A DNA stretch of 61,103 nucleotides from Verrucomicrobiales bacterium (GCA_024636835.1 JAGXGH010000143.1:1-61103); one strand, 5' to 3'. Shown: positions 24,304 through 34,106, counted from the first letter of the stretch. Made by a program: numbers and translations. Notes: generated by a model not told the origin, from the sequence alone.

Positions 24304-27300
24304 AGCTCCGCCGCGTTGCTGACTGCTTCAGCCATCGCCTTCAGTCGTTCATCGTAGTCACGTCGCGCCACGACATCTCTCGCAAGGCTTTCCAGTTCAC
24401 CCGCTTCGTCACTACCGATCTCAGGCCCTTTCAACAAGGCCTCAGCAAACAGTCCGGCCAAGCCCGCCATCTTCATGGTCTCCGTCGAGTCAGCGAGCGA
24501 TTTCACCTTCTCGTCATAGGGAATCCGCCACTGTTTCTCGATCATCTCGTCCGTGCGTGCATCGCGGAAACGCACCCAAACCTCGCCGATGTCACCCGCA
24601 CCGTCCGGCACGACTTCCACCTGATACAGGGCATTGCCCTCAGCCGCCGCAGCGATCTCGCCACCGTCCACAGCGTCATTGCGGAAATCCTCTTCGTTCA
24701 AGCGCTGCTTACGGAACCCGACCAAACGATATCCACCGACGCGATCCGGATTGAAGCGCACCTGCACTTTCACATCCAAGGCCAGAGGACTCAGCGTTCC
24801 CGCCACCGCTTTGGCGAACTCTTCATCGGCCTCTTGCGGAGCATTGAGAACAAAATACCGGCCATCGCCCTTGCGGGTCAGCGCTTCGAGCACCGCGTCA
24901 TCGAGGCCATCAATCCCCACGCCATAACAATCCAAAGCCACTCCCATTTCGCGAAATTGGCTACCGATCGCCATCAAGCGATCGGTCTCAGCCCCGCCCA
25001 AGTTCGCCGCCCCATCGGTCAGCATCACGACCCGGTTTTGCCCTTCGGCATTGAATTGACGCTGAGCAATCTCACTGGCCAGCGTCAACGCTGCCTCAAT
25101 ATTCGTCCCACCTTCAGCAGGCAGTGCCATCGCCGTTTTCACCAACTCACCAGCACGAGTTCCCGGCACTCGGTCAATTAACAAACGCGAGTTTCGCGAA
25201 AAACCGATCATGCTGACCACATCGTTTTCGCCGAGCATCGTCGACAAACTCGCCAGCGAACGCACGACAATCTCACGTCTATCCTGACGCTCCATCGACC
25301 CCGAGGTATCGAGCAAAATGGTCAGGTGCAAAGGCATCCGCGTATCGCGTCCCACCGACGCCGTGCGCAACCCAATCCGCACCAAATTCCGGCCACCGAG
25401 GAACGGATGCGCAGACTGTTCGACCTTCGCAGAAATCCGCTCCGCAGAAGTCGGTGAAGGATCGCCGTAGTCCAGCGCATTGACAAACTCCTCTTCGCGA
25501 ACCTTGTCCACATCCGGCCACTGACCACTCTCCAAAAGCGCTGCTGCCACTTTGAAGGACGCATCGTTCACATGCAGCGAAAACGTCGACACCCCTTCAT
25601 CCGCCGCAGATTGCTCTAGAAAGATCTCATCGAGGTCGATTTGCGGAGCGGGCTTTTTTTGAGGTATTGGGTCAGCTTCTTTCTTGGGAACGAAGACCAC
25701 GGCATACTCCTCCACTTTCACCTCCATTCCCGATTTGTCAGCAAGTGTCCTGAGAACCTCTCCCAAAGGCACCTCTCTCATTTGAATCGAATCGATCTCA
25801 ACGTTCTCGGGATTCGCTTCGGACCGGTCATCTCCGGGCAGACTTTCCGAAGCAACAATGATCGAAAGGCCTCTATTCTCAGGGTTGGGATCGGTATCAA
25901 TCTCCTGGGTTTTAGCGCGTAAAAACTGAACCACCTCAAGCAATGTTGTATCACGGAAATCCACTCCAGGTATAATCAACCGTTCCAGCTTCCGTTGTTG
26001 ATTAAGTCGGAGGGATTCACCTGACGGCTGCTTTTTCGGAATCTGAATATTTGGCGGCTTGATTTCCCAAAGCGCATCAACCTCAGCGAGCATCTCTGAA
26101 CGCGTGCGATTGTAAGCGACCCCGTAGTAGTCGATTTTTGTTCTTTCGATCCGCTCGTGAAAACGCTGCGCGGCCTTATTATAGGGATCAAGCGCGAGAA
26201 CTTTATCGAACTGTTTCTCCGCACTGTCGTGATCATCGAGCTGATAATAGCTCTCACCAATCTTGAGTAGTCGGTTAATCTCCTTGGCCTTCCTTTGAAT
26301 CTCCGCCATCGAATCATCACCGGTGGTGACGAGTGGATATCGCTCTTCGTCTTCCATCTTGGAGAGCAAGGCCATGGCGTTTCTGTTACTCGGATCAACC
26401 GTAGGAAGGAGCACATCATTCAACAAAGATTTGGCTTCAGAGTATCTTCCCTCTTCCAGTTTCTTTTGCGCATTTAGCACGGATGCCCTTGCCAACCTCT
26501 CACGATAGGAGTCGCGCAACTCTTCTGTCACACTTCCATCAGGCAAGGAATCCATAGCAGCTTGATATTGCTCTAGCGCCTTCTCTGTTTCGCCACTCTC
26601 AAAAAGTTTGTCACCTTCGATCGCGATTTCACGGGAGCGTATCGTAACCTGCTGACGTTTTAATAGTTCCTGCTTAGCCGTTTCAGAGACTATTCCAGAC
26701 CCTATACCCAGCTCAGCAGCCATCTCTTTGTCAGCTGGATCTACTCCATTACTATTGTAGACCTCTCTAAGTTTGTCAGAAACAATCAAACCATCTTCGG
26801 GGGCAATATCCCCGTCAGCCCTGTAACCCGAAGACTTTGCCAAATCGATAACCTTGTCCGGCTTCAAGGCAGGCCCATACTCAATTTCCTCCAAAGCGCG
26901 AACCGTTTGACGTTGTCTGTTCTCGCCACTCGCAGTAACGACAGTTCCGACCATTAGACGTTTGTTTTTCTCGCCACCCAACTCCGCAGCATTCTCTTCT
27001 ACTTCCCAAGCTGCATCCATTTGATTTAGAACCCGACGACGATCCGCGAGACCATCCACGGCTTCGTTCTTGCCATCCTGAACCACATCCGGCTTCGACT
27101 GAAACAAACGGCCTGTCACAGGAACATCACTCAGTGTCGCGATCTGTCCGCCAGAGCCTCCGCCCACCTGATTGGGCAGTTCCGGTGGTTCGTATTCGGT
27201 GGGGTAATTGAATTCGCGATTCACCACCACACCCTGCCGATCGTTCAGGTCAGACCGATCCATCCCAACCGCATCCTCAAACTCCGTAGGTGTTGCCGGG

Positions 27301-28526
27301 GTGACAGGGAAACCCTGAGCGGCAAAACCGCCTTTCACCTCGCCTTCTCTACGACCATCCAAATTCGAATCGAGTGCCTTGCTCGTTTCTCCAACGACAA
27401 CACTCGTTCCGCGTCCTCTACGCCGCTCTCTCAAGGACTCAAAGAAAAGACGCTTGCGGGGTGCATCCACCGGCGTGTTTTGAGTTCGCGCTGTGGGCTC
27501 GGTCGTGGCTACCGCTGCGGGTGCGGCGAAAGGATCTGCCGCAACCGAGTCCGTATCGTAGTCGGCAAGCTCATCGCCCGCAGTCGATCCTGACGAAAAC
27601 GGATCCATCTCACTCCCGTCCATCCCGGCTATCCGGTCAGCCCTTTTCTTCTTCGCTTTGGATCCAGAGACGCTGGTAATTCCATTTGTTTCACCCATGC
27701 CCAGTGCATTCGGTATTCCAAACGGGTCGACTGCCCCTTGTGGACTTGAAGCGCCAAGACCATCGAGCTCTACAGAAGTCCCCCGCGAAGCGAATCCAAC
27801 ACCCTCACTCCCATCGCGTGCAGCGACACCACCGCCTCCACCTATACCGGATCCGCCAAAGCCAGGCTGTAATTCCAAGGACGTGCTAATATCAGCAGCC
27901 AATTCGCTTTCTGCCACTTCCGGTATGAAAATATCTACCGAGGGAACGCTCGCTGCGATCAGCTTCGATGAACTCGACGGTGCCGATGGCTTTCTCGCGA
28001 CGCTCTCAGACTTCACCGCAGGACGATTCACCGAGTGATCCGCGGAAGACGCCATCGATACGGTGATCGACTCCGCTTGTGCCATCTTCGCGATATCGTT
28101 TGTAAACATCATCCGCGATGCCGCCCACAGCCCGAAACCAAACAGCGCCACCGCTGCCGCCATCGAAATCCATTGCATCCGACGCTTGATCGCCGCACCT
28201 GGCCAGTGCCCCATGAGCGCACCCGATGAACTCTTCTTCCGACTCGGTGTCGCACCGAGTTCAGCCAACACTTTGTCGCGACGATCGTCCGGCAACTTCC
28301 AGTCTTCCTCTCCCGGGCCGTCCATTCCATGCGCCGAACGCGCGTCACCGACCAGTGCTTTCATCTCGCCATGGAACGCACGCACAGCGGCATCATCGCG
28401 CACCATTGCCTCGAGCTCCGCTTGCTCAAACTCCGACGCCTCGCCAAGCAGCCACGCGACGATCCGCACTTCCAGCGCTTCATCGATGCCCTTTGGCGTA
28501 TCTCCATTGTGTTGATCCTTGCTCAT
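24300..28526 (-). CDS. Anti-sigma-like, TPR, secretin-N-like and VWA-domain protein (1408 aa)
   Basis: The N terminus (12-60, LEVRIVAWLLGEASEFEQAE) resembles cytoplasmic anti-sigma domains of planctomycete/verrucomicrobial type, followed by a membrane helix at 119-137. A long low-complexity linker is glycine-rich near 225-250. TPRs lie at about 620-800 (GDKLFESGETEKALEQYQAA; GESYYQLDDHDSAEKQFDK). A secretin-N/STN-like fold is at about 849-950 (DFRDTTLLEVVQFLR; VPLGEVLRTLADKSGM). A VWA domain with MIDAS DTSGS (D1073), then TNIEAAL and LTDGAAN, fills about 1066-1245, with a YfbK-like C-terminal extension. The start overlaps the ECF sigma stop by 4 bases, so translation is coupled. It is likely the sigma factor's membrane-bound regulator. 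Confidence 0.8.
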   Translation of the reverse strand: MSKDQHNGDTPKGIDEALEVRIVAWLLGEASEFEQAELEAMVRDDAAVRAFHGEMKALVGDARSAHGMDGPGEEDWKLPDDRRDKVLAELGATPSRKKSSSGALMGHWPGAAIKRRMQWISMAAAVALFGFGLWAASRMMFTNDIAKMAQAESITVSMASSADHSVNRPAVKSESVARKPSAPSSSSKLIAASVPSVDIFIPEVAESELAADISTSLELQPGFGGSGIGGGGGVAARDGSEGVGFASRGTSVELDGLGASSPQGAVDPFGIPNALGMGETNGITSVSGSKAKKKRADRIAGMDGSEMDPFSSGSTAGDELADYDTDSVAADPFAAPAAVATTEPTARTQNTPVDAPRKRLFFESLRERRRGRGTSVVVGETSKALDSNLDGRREGEVKGGFAAQGFPVTPATPTEFEDAVGMDRSDLNDRQGVVVNREFNYPTEYEPPELPNQVGGGSGGQIATLSDVPVTGRLFQSKPDVVQDGKNEAVDGLADRRRVLNQMDAAWEVEENAAELGGEKNKRLMVGTVVTASGENRQRQTVRALEEIEYGPALKPDKVIDLAKSSGYRADGDIAPEDGLIVSDKLREVYNSNGVDPADKEMAAELGIGSGIVSETAKQELLKRQQVTIRSREIAIEGDKLFESGETEKALEQYQAAMDSLPDGSVTEELRDSYRERLARASVLNAQKKLEEGRYSEAKSLLNDVLLPTVDPSNRNAMALLSKMEDEERYPLVTTGDDSMAEIQRKAKEINRLLKIGESYYQLDDHDSAEKQFDKVLALDPYNKAAQRFHERIERTKIDYYGVAYNRTRSEMLAEVDALWEIKPPNIQIPKKQPSGESLRLNQQRKLERLIIPGVDFRDTTLLEVVQFLRAKTQEIDTDPNPENRGLSIIVASESLPGDDRSEANPENVEIDSIQMREVPLGEVLRTLADKSGMEVKVEEYAVVFVPKKEADPIPQKKPAPQIDLDEIFLEQSAADEGVSTFSLHVNDASFKVAAALLESGQWPDVDKVREEEFVNALDYGDPSPTSAERISAKVEQSAHPFLGGRNLVRIGLRTASVGRDTRMPLHLTILLDTSGSMERQDRREIVVRSLASLSTMLGENDVVSMIGFSRNSRLLIDRVPGTRAGELVKTAMALPAEGGTNIEAALTLASEIAQRQFNAEGQNRVVMLTDGAANLGGAETDRLMAIGSQFREMGVALDCYGVGIDGLDDAVLEALTRKGDGRYFVLNAPQEADEEFAKAVAGTLSPLALDVKVQVRFNPDRVGGYRLVGFRKQRLNEEDFRNDAVDGGEIAAAAEGNALYQVEVVPDGAGDIGEVWVRFRDARTDEMIEKQWRIPYDEKVKSLADSTETMKMAGLAGLFAEALLKGPEIGSDEAGELESLARDVVARRDYDERLKAMAEAVSNAAEL

Positions 28527-29083
28527 CGCTCCACCTCCTTCAAATCCATTTCATCATTCCGCTCCCTGCCCATCTCGCCAGCCAACTGTTTCAACAAATG
28601 GTGCAGGCGGTAACCCACATTTCCGATCCCGATCTCCAGCGCATCGGCGATCTCTTTGTAACTCTTTCCGTCCTCAAACTTCATCCGCAACATCCTCTGG
28701 TCATCGCTTGCCAAACCCGCCATGCACAATCGCAACATCCCCACACGCTCCATCCTCTCCATCCGCGTATCCGGCTCTTCCTCATGACTGACGGGCTCCT
28801 CACCGTCAGACATCTGACGCAACGACTCGCGTCGGTATTTGCGTAGATGGTTAAGGGATAAATTCCTCACCGCCCGATACAACCATGCCCGCGGGTTATC
28901 CAATTCTTCCTCGTGGCGGATCAAGCGGATAAACCCATCCTGCACTAACTCCTCGGCAACCTCCCGCCGCCGGACTATCCCGCAAGCAAAGCGCAACAAA
29001 GCGCCCTCCTCTTGGAGAAACAAAGCCTCCATAGCGGATTTACCCTTCGCCTTACGGGGCGTGTTTATACGCTGTTCCGCCAT
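28523..29083 (-). CDS. ECF-type RNA polymerase sigma factor
   Basis: 186 residues with sigma region 2 (LRFACGIVRRREVAEELVQD, then PRAWLYRAVRNLSLNHLRK) and region 4 (MRMKFEDGKSYKEIADALEI, then VGYRLHHLLKQL). A linker rich in acidic residues lies between them. It directs RNA polymerase to a specific regulon. It is the first gene of the operon and overlaps the anti-sigma/VWA gene by ATGA. An ATG at 29116 would add 11 residues; neither start has a clear Shine-Dalgarno. The regulon probably includes the operon itself, but no promoter motif was identified. Confidence 0.9.
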   Translation of the reverse strand: MAEQRINTPRKAKGKSAMEALFLQEEGALLRFACGIVRRREVAEELVQDGFIRLIRHEEELDNPRAWLYRAVRNLSLNHLRKYRRESLRQMSDGEEPVSHEEEPDTRMERMERVGMLRLCMAGLASDDQRMLRMKFEDGKSYKEIADALEIGIGNVGYRLHHLLKQLAGEMGRERNDEMDLKEVER

Positions 29084-29304
29084 GGGAAAATTAGATTGTG
29101 GATAGGCTGCCCGCATCGGTAGATCATTGCTTCTACCTATTTAGACACGTCACCTCAGCAATCATTAGAAAATAGTGCACAAAATGTGACACAAATTTTC
29201 ACAAAGCCCGCGAAACCACCTGTAGATGGCGTTCCTGCCAACTCGCAGCGCATCATTAAAGCCCTCGCCATTCTCTCCGTCACCGTTACCTCCACACCAA
29301 CCCT

Positions 29305-29323
29305 TGTGGGCGAGGCGCCCACA
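29305..29323. repeat. Hairpin repeat with AGG loop, copy 2
   Basis: TGTGGGCG, loop AGG, CGCCCACA, followed by CTCC. Same loop and flank as 9488-9508 with compensatory stem changes. Confidence 0.6.
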
Positions 29324-29380
29324 CTCCGCCGCTAACACCTCCGATCAGCCATTCTATCGCTGCACCATTCACCGTCGGAG

Positions 29381-29399
29381 AGGGTGCGCCCCGCGCCCT
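29381..29399. repeat. Hairpin repeat GGGTGCG-CCY-CGCGCCC, copy 2
   Basis: AGGGTGCG, loop CCC, CGCGCCCT, preceded by TCGGAG; matches the copy at 9404-9426. Confidence 0.6.
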
Positions 29400-29552
29400 A
29401 CATTCACTCCACACTGCCCAATACACCGCCTAATTATGGCAAAGCTCCGCCACTCCATCATTAAAACCCACACCATTCTCAACATCACCTTCAGCATCCA
29501 CATTCCCCACCGCTTACGACAGTTCCCCCAATCTCCAATCTCCAATAACCCC

Positions 29553-30293
29553 CTACCCCCCATGCCGATGCTTCACCGCATCCAGCGGGAAATACCGACC
29601 CGGGCATGAACGGCGATTAAACTCCACCTCGTCGTGCCCCAGGCAATCGGCCGCCGAAAACTCACCAAGCCTGCTTTCGAACTTCGCCAACAACTCCCGC
29701 AACGCTTCGAGCTGTGCCTTGGTCGGACCAGCATCATGAAAATCACCGACCAGACAGATTTCGATGCGCGGCGAACGTTCGCCATCCTTCACACCGGCAC
29801 CGCGTTGGCCATTGATCCAGCACGAACCCACTGCAACCGAGCCATCGGGGGCACCGTTCCCATTGCCGATCACAAAGTGATAAACCATCCCGTCAGCAAA
29901 CTTCAACACCCGCTCGTGATGGTAGCGCAGCGATGCCGCACTGCCACTGTCCTCACCACTGGAGTGTATCACGACCCCGGACCACGCTGGCGCGCCCTCG
30001 ACGTCAAACCCAGCATCAATTTTTCCACGCACATCCGGGCTTAGGTAGACAAAACCATCGGGCGGAGTGGAAAGATCCACTCCATGCAGATCCACTTCTT
30101 TCTGTTTTCGCTTCTTCGGACGCAGCGCAGGATGTTCGCCTTTTTTAACGATCTGACTATGCAGCGGGGCAAAATCGGGCGACTCATCTGCGGTCTCAGC
30201 ACGCTGAGCATCGCCACAACTCGACAAAACTGCGCACCCAATGGTAAAAACCAAGGCATAGACGAATTTTGCAACTAAACGAAAATTTAACAT
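29553..30293 (-). CDS. Lipoprotein N-acetylmuramoyl-L-alanine amidase (Amidase_2/PGRP fold)
   Basis: 246 residues from ATG 30293. A lipoprotein signal (YALVFTIGCAVLSSC) is followed by a basic linker and an Amidase_2 domain at about 85-240. The zinc ligands are visible: the His in WSGVVIHSSGE, the His in HDEVEFNRRSCPG and the Cys of SCPG. GMVYHFVIGNGNG is the family's core strand. The enzyme would cut the amide between MurNAc and the peptide in the periplasm, in recycling or remodelling. The frame is open to 30440, overlapping the divergent GT28 gene, but the lipoprotein start is more credible. Confidence 0.83.
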   Translation of the reverse strand: MLNFRLVAKFVYALVFTIGCAVLSSCGDAQRAETADESPDFAPLHSQIVKKGEHPALRPKKRKQKEVDLHGVDLSTPPDGFVYLSPDVRGKIDAGFDVEGAPAWSGVVIHSSGEDSGSAASLRYHHERVLKFADGMVYHFVIGNGNGAPDGSVAVGSCWINGQRGAGVKDGERSPRIEICLVGDFHDAGPTKAQLEALRELLAKFESRLGEFSAADCLGHDEVEFNRRSCPGRYFPLDAVKHRHGG

Positions 30294-30363
30294 ATCCCGA
30301 TAAAAGTCTATACAATGGTAGCAGGCGACGATCAATAAGAGGTGTCGCGAATCGTCTTCAAAG

Positions 30364-31581
30364 ATGTCAGAACCCAAACCAACACACCAGAATGACAAAC
30401 TTCCGTCCGCCACCATTGGCGCAGGTCGTCGTGTGCTCATTTTGACCGCTGGATTTGGCGAAGGCCATAACGCCGCGGCACGAGGGGTTCAAAAGGCCCT
30501 CGATCGCGAAGCTCCTGGCTGCGAAGTGATGATGCTCGACCCGCTCGACGAGGGACGGCCACGAGTCAACAGCCTGGTAAAGAAGCTCTATCTGTTGACT
30601 ATTCACCGCACCCCTCGCCTGTGGAAAAAGCTCTACTCGCTCTCAGATCATTCGACTGACGTATCGAGGGATCCATTGATGCTCCTACGCAGACCAAAAA
30701 AAATCATCGAAAAAGCGATCCGTGAGTTTCATCCGGACACCATCATCTGCACCTACCCTCTCTACCCGCTGATGCTCCGCCGCGCGCGCCTCTACAAAGA
30801 CGGCTGCCGCGAGAACAAATTCCAACTGTGCACCGTCGTGACCGATTCGGTGACCATCAATTCAGTATGGCTCCGTGGAGCAGCCGATGCGTATTTTGTC
30901 ACTGATCCATTCACCGCGCGCAAGTTTGTCGAGGCTGACATCCCCGAGGAAAAAGTCCACGCATTGGGATTTCCTGTGAACCCGGATTTCGCCGACGAGC
31001 TCGCCGCACATCAACAAGGCGACCACGAAACCATCCCGCCATTTCGGATCGCGCTCTTTCCCACCGGGGCTAAAAACCACGCGAAAATCCTTGTCGAGCA
31101 GTTGGCCGCAATCCCGAAAACCATTGACTGGCGCGCCACCATCGTGCTCGGAAAACACGAGCCCAGCCTCCGCCCGGTGGTGGTAAGCATCATCGCGAAC
31201 CACTCACTCGGCGATAAAGTCCAGATCCTCGGGTGGACCGATCAGGTGCCGAAAATCCTGGCCACCCATCATCTTCTCTGTGCGAAAGCTGGTGGAGCAA
31301 CTGTCCACGAAGCGCGCGCTGCCGCATGTCCGATGTTGATTCACTACATCGTACCCGGCCAAGAAGAGGGCAACGCAACACTCCTCGAATCCGAAGGCGG
31401 TGGCGCATGCCTGGCCTCGCAGAATCAATTTGCCAAAAGCATCGAGGCGCTCGCCAAAGACAACTTCAAAAAATGGCGTGACCAGCGCGCCGCCATGCGC
31501 GCGATCGCCGCACCACACGCCGCACTGGAAATCGCACAATGGGTGATAGCCCACCCACTTCTTCCCCAACAAGATTCATGA
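30364..31581 (+). CDS. GT28 glycosyltransferase, MGDG synthase/UgtP-like
   Basis: 405 residues. The N-terminal MGDG-synthase-like domain has VLILTAGFGEGHNAAARGVQ, near residue 25. The C-terminal GT-B donor domain has IVLGKHEP, QILGWTDQVPKILATHHLLC, AKAGGATVHEA and IVPGQEEGNATLL, the UDP-sugar-binding glycines and glutamate. Relatives transfer galactose or glucose to diacylglycerol, so a membrane glycolipid synthase is likely; the exact sugar cannot be told. Its stop overlaps the next start (ATGA), so it is coupled to the HAD phosphatase. Confidence 0.83.
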   Translation: MSEPKPTHQNDKLPSATIGAGRRVLILTAGFGEGHNAAARGVQKALDREAPGCEVMMLDPLDEGRPRVNSLVKKLYLLTIHRTPRLWKKLYSLSDHSTDVSRDPLMLLRRPKKIIEKAIREFHPDTIICTYPLYPLMLRRARLYKDGCRENKFQLCTVVTDSVTINSVWLRGAADAYFVTDPFTARKFVEADIPEEKVHALGFPVNPDFADELAAHQQGDHETIPPFRIALFPTGAKNHAKILVEQLAAIPKTIDWRATIVLGKHEPSLRPVVVSIIANHSLGDKVQILGWTDQVPKILATHHLLCAKAGGATVHEARAAACPMLIHYIVPGQEEGNATLLESEGGGACLASQNQFAKSIEALAKDNFKKWRDQRAAMRAIAAPHAALEIAQWVIAHPLLPQQDS

Positions 31582-32174
31582 AAACCATTCTATTCGATAT
31601 CGGTAACGTTCTGTTATTTTTCGACTTCAACCGCGCACTAAGGAAACTTGGCATCGACACGACATCACCTCCAAAGGAACTGATCGAAGACTTCTTCGTG
31701 CTGCGCGACCGCGTGGAAACCGGCGAACTCCGCGGCGATGCCTTTCTTGAAAAACTCACCGCCCTAACCCAATTCACCGGCGGCACCGATACGCTACGCG
31801 ACGCCTATTGCGACATCTTCACACCGAACGAAAAAATGTGGGAGACCGTGCGCTCTATCGCTGGAAGTGCTCAGACCGTGCTATTCTCCAACACCAGCGA
31901 CGTGCACATGCAGTTTGTTCGCCAGCGCTACCCGGACTTCGCGCTCTTCGACAATGCAGTGCTTTCCTACGAAGTCGGCGAAAGCAAGCCTCAGTCATCC
32001 ATGTATCAAGACGCCGTCGACCGCGTCGGCGCCGATCCTGAGGAAACCTTCTACATCGATGACCTGCTCGCCAACATCAACACCGGCGAAGATTTTGAAT
32101 TTACCTGCCACCACTATCAGAGCGACAGGCACGACGCCCTGCTCGCAGACCTCGACGCCTTCTTAGCGCGCTAA
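31578..32174 (+). CDS. HAD-superfamily phosphatase (subfamily IA)
   Basis: 198 residues with HAD motifs I (LFDIGNVLLFFD; nucleophile Asp), II (VLFSNTSDVH), III (Lys in VGESKPQSSMY) and IV (FYIDDLLANI). The helical cap between motifs I and II is short. Substrate unknown; relatives hydrolyse sugar phosphates. ATG 31578 overlaps the GT28 stop and gives the proper start MKTILFD. The 3' end overlaps the convergent ACT-domain gene by 12 bases. Confidence 0.85.
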   Translation: MKTILFDIGNVLLFFDFNRALRKLGIDTTSPPKELIEDFFVLRDRVETGELRGDAFLEKLTALTQFTGGTDTLRDAYCDIFTPNEKMWETVRSIAGSAQTVLFSNTSDVHMQFVRQRYPDFALFDNAVLSYEVGESKPQSSMYQDAVDRVGADPEETFYIDDLLANINTGEDFEFTCHHYQSDRHDALLADLDAFLAR

Positions 32175-32618
32175 ATCTTCTTGGCAGAGGACTTTGAAAC
32201 CCGCTCGGTTAAGAACCTCGACACCAAAAGAGCTGTCCTCCAAGCGCATCGCCAAGGCAGGTCCGGTATCCGCGTGACAAAGGAGCGGATAGCTAAACAG
32301 CACGTTGATTTCTGCTTCCAGGAGTGAGTTCAGACACGCTCCAAGGCCAGCAGGACCGTCTGGCAATTCCACCACCACAATCGTACACATACTAAACGGA
32401 ATACCGCGTTCGTAGAAAACTTGTTCCACAATATCGTGATCCGTCACGATAAGCCTTACCACGGTTGCATCCGTCGAGTCCAGGATACTCAAACCAAGCA
32501 CCTCGACATGGGACTGGTTGAGAAGTTTCACCAAGCGCATCAGCGCACCGAGACGACTCGGCAAAAATACCGAAAATTGTTTTACTGCAGAGCCTGGAGC
32601 TTTAGTCGGAGATGACAT
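32163..32618 (-). CDS. Double ACT-domain protein
   Basis: 151 residues forming two ACT domains: FSVFLPSRLGALMRLVKLLN (about 14-70) and VVVELPDGPAGLGACLNSLL (about 80-145). ACT domains bind amino acids or act as regulatory sensors. Standalone tandem-ACT proteins are common in this phylum, and their ligands are mostly unknown. It lies convergent to the HAD gene with a 12-base overlap and divergent from glgC. Confidence 0.8.
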   Translation of the reverse strand: MSSPTKAPGSAVKQFSVFLPSRLGALMRLVKLLNQSHVEVLGLSILDSTDATVVRLIVTDHDIVEQVFYERGIPFSMCTIVVVELPDGPAGLGACLNSLLEAEINVLFSYPLLCHADTGPALAMRLEDSSFGVEVLNRAGFKVLCQEDLAR

Positions 32619-32798
32619 GGAGAAATAAAAGATGCAGAGCGGTTAGCACATGGAGATATGGACAGCTCTCGCTTATTAGCCCAAAATCCCACACTGATGG
32701 CAAGCTTCACATAAGATCTGAGCATGGATTTTGTCAATTTTACCCCAATCCGTGAAATCGACGTGACAAGCAGCGATTCGATAGAGAAGGTAAGGGTA

Positions 32799-34106
32799 AT
32801 GAGCAACCGCGATCTCGAACAAGAAGTCCATCTCGCCCTTAACAAAACACTCTGCATCATCATGGGGGGAGGAGCAGGCAGTCGTCTTTTCCCTCTCACC
32901 AAAGACCGCTCTAAGCCGGCCGTCCCTCTCGGTGGCAAATACCGCCTCGTCGACATTCCTATCTCGAACTGCATCAACTCTGAACTGCGGCGTATCTACG
33001 TCCTTACTCAGTTCAATAGCGCGTCACTGCACCGCCACATCACGTCGGCCTACAAGTTCGACCGCTTTTCAGACTCCGTCGTCGAAATCCTCGCCGCTCA
33101 ACAAACACCTGACAGTAACCTTTGGTATCAAGGCACCGCCGATGCCGTACGCCAAAACCTCCGGTATTTCACCAACGAGCGGTATAAGTATTTCCTCATC
33201 CTCAGTGGCGACCAACTCTACCGCATGGACTACCGCCAGTTGATGCGCGAACACCTCGACACCAATGCCGAACTCACCATCGCCACCATCCCCGTAGAGC
33301 GCGAGCCGGCAAAGTCCTTCGGCATCATGCTTACCGACGACGACGGACGCATCAAGCGCTTCGACGAAAAGCCCAAGGATCCATCGACGCTCAATGAGTT
33401 GAAGATGTCCGAAAACCGGCTTGTCGAAAACAACCTACCTGAGGACGCCGAGCGTTATCTCGCATCGATGGGAATTTATCTCTTCAACCGCGACACCATG
33501 CTCGAAGCACTCGACAACGAGCATATCGATTTTGGTAAGGATATCATCCCGTCCACCATTGATCGCAAAGCGGTGCAGAGCTTCATCTTTCAAGGCTACT
33601 GGGAAGACATCGGAACCATTCGCTCATTCTACGAGGCAAACCTCAACCTGACTGACGTCGTTCCCTCGTATAATTTCTTCGATCATTCCGCACCGATCTA
33701 CACCCATGCGCGCTTCATGCCCGCATCGAAAGTCAACAACGCACAGATCAAAAACGCCATCATCTCGGACGGCTGTATCATCAATAAATCGAACATCTCA
33801 CGCTGCGTCGTCGGCGTGCGATCAATCATTGGTGAAGGGTCAACCATCGCCAACACCGTGATCATGGGTGCCGACCACTTCGAAGACGAAGCCGCAGAAA
33901 AAATCGAAGGACACCCACCGCTGGGAATCGGCGCAGGATGCGACATCAACGGTGCCATCATCGATAAAAATGCCCGTATCGGCAACCGGGTCCGAATCTC
34001 GCCAGAAGGCAAAGCCGAGAACCTCGATGCCGAAAACTTTTACATCCGAGACGGCATCGTTGTGATTCCGAAAGGCGCAGTTATTCCCAACGATAGCTGG
34101 ATCTAA
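32799..34106 (+). CDS. glgC: Glucose-1-phosphate adenylyltransferase
   Basis: 435 residues. The nucleotidyltransferase domain has IIMGGGAGSRLFPLTKDRSK, then PAVPLGGKYRLVDIPISNC, and FQGYWEDIGTI, all diagnostic of ADP-glucose pyrophosphorylase. A C-terminal left-handed beta-helix (from about 300) handles oligomerisation and allostery. It makes ADP-glucose for glycogen. ATG 32799 has AAGG-rich sequence 7-12 bases upstream; the frame is open to 32724, adding 25 atypical residues. The gene ends 4 bases into the convergent AsmA-like gene. Confidence 0.95.
   Translation: MSNRDLEQEVHLALNKTLCIIMGGGAGSRLFPLTKDRSKPAVPLGGKYRLVDIPISNCINSELRRIYVLTQFNSASLHRHITSAYKFDRFSDSVVEILAAQQTPDSNLWYQGTADAVRQNLRYFTNERYKYFLILSGDQLYRMDYRQLMREHLDTNAELTIATIPVEREPAKSFGIMLTDDDGRIKRFDEKPKDPSTLNELKMSENRLVENNLPEDAERYLASMGIYLFNRDTMLEALDNEHIDFGKDIIPSTIDRKAVQSFIFQGYWEDIGTIRSFYEANLNLTDVVPSYNFFDHSAPIYTHARFMPASKVNNAQIKNAIISDGCIINKSNISRCVVGVRSIIGEGSTIANTVIMGADHFEDEAAEKIEGHPPLGIGAGCDINGAIIDKNARIGNRVRISPEGKAENLDAENFYIRDGIVVIPKGAVIPNDSWI

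Larger units (their letters stand above)
29117..29552. other. Spacer between the sigma-factor gene and the amidase
   Basis: No gene is seen in about 436 bases. It holds the AGG-loop hairpin (29305-29323), the GGGTGCG hairpin (29381-29399) and a 7-bp array (29528-29548, CCAATCT, CCAATCT, CCAATAA). The promoter of the sigma-factor operon must lie at its left end. Confidence 0.65.
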
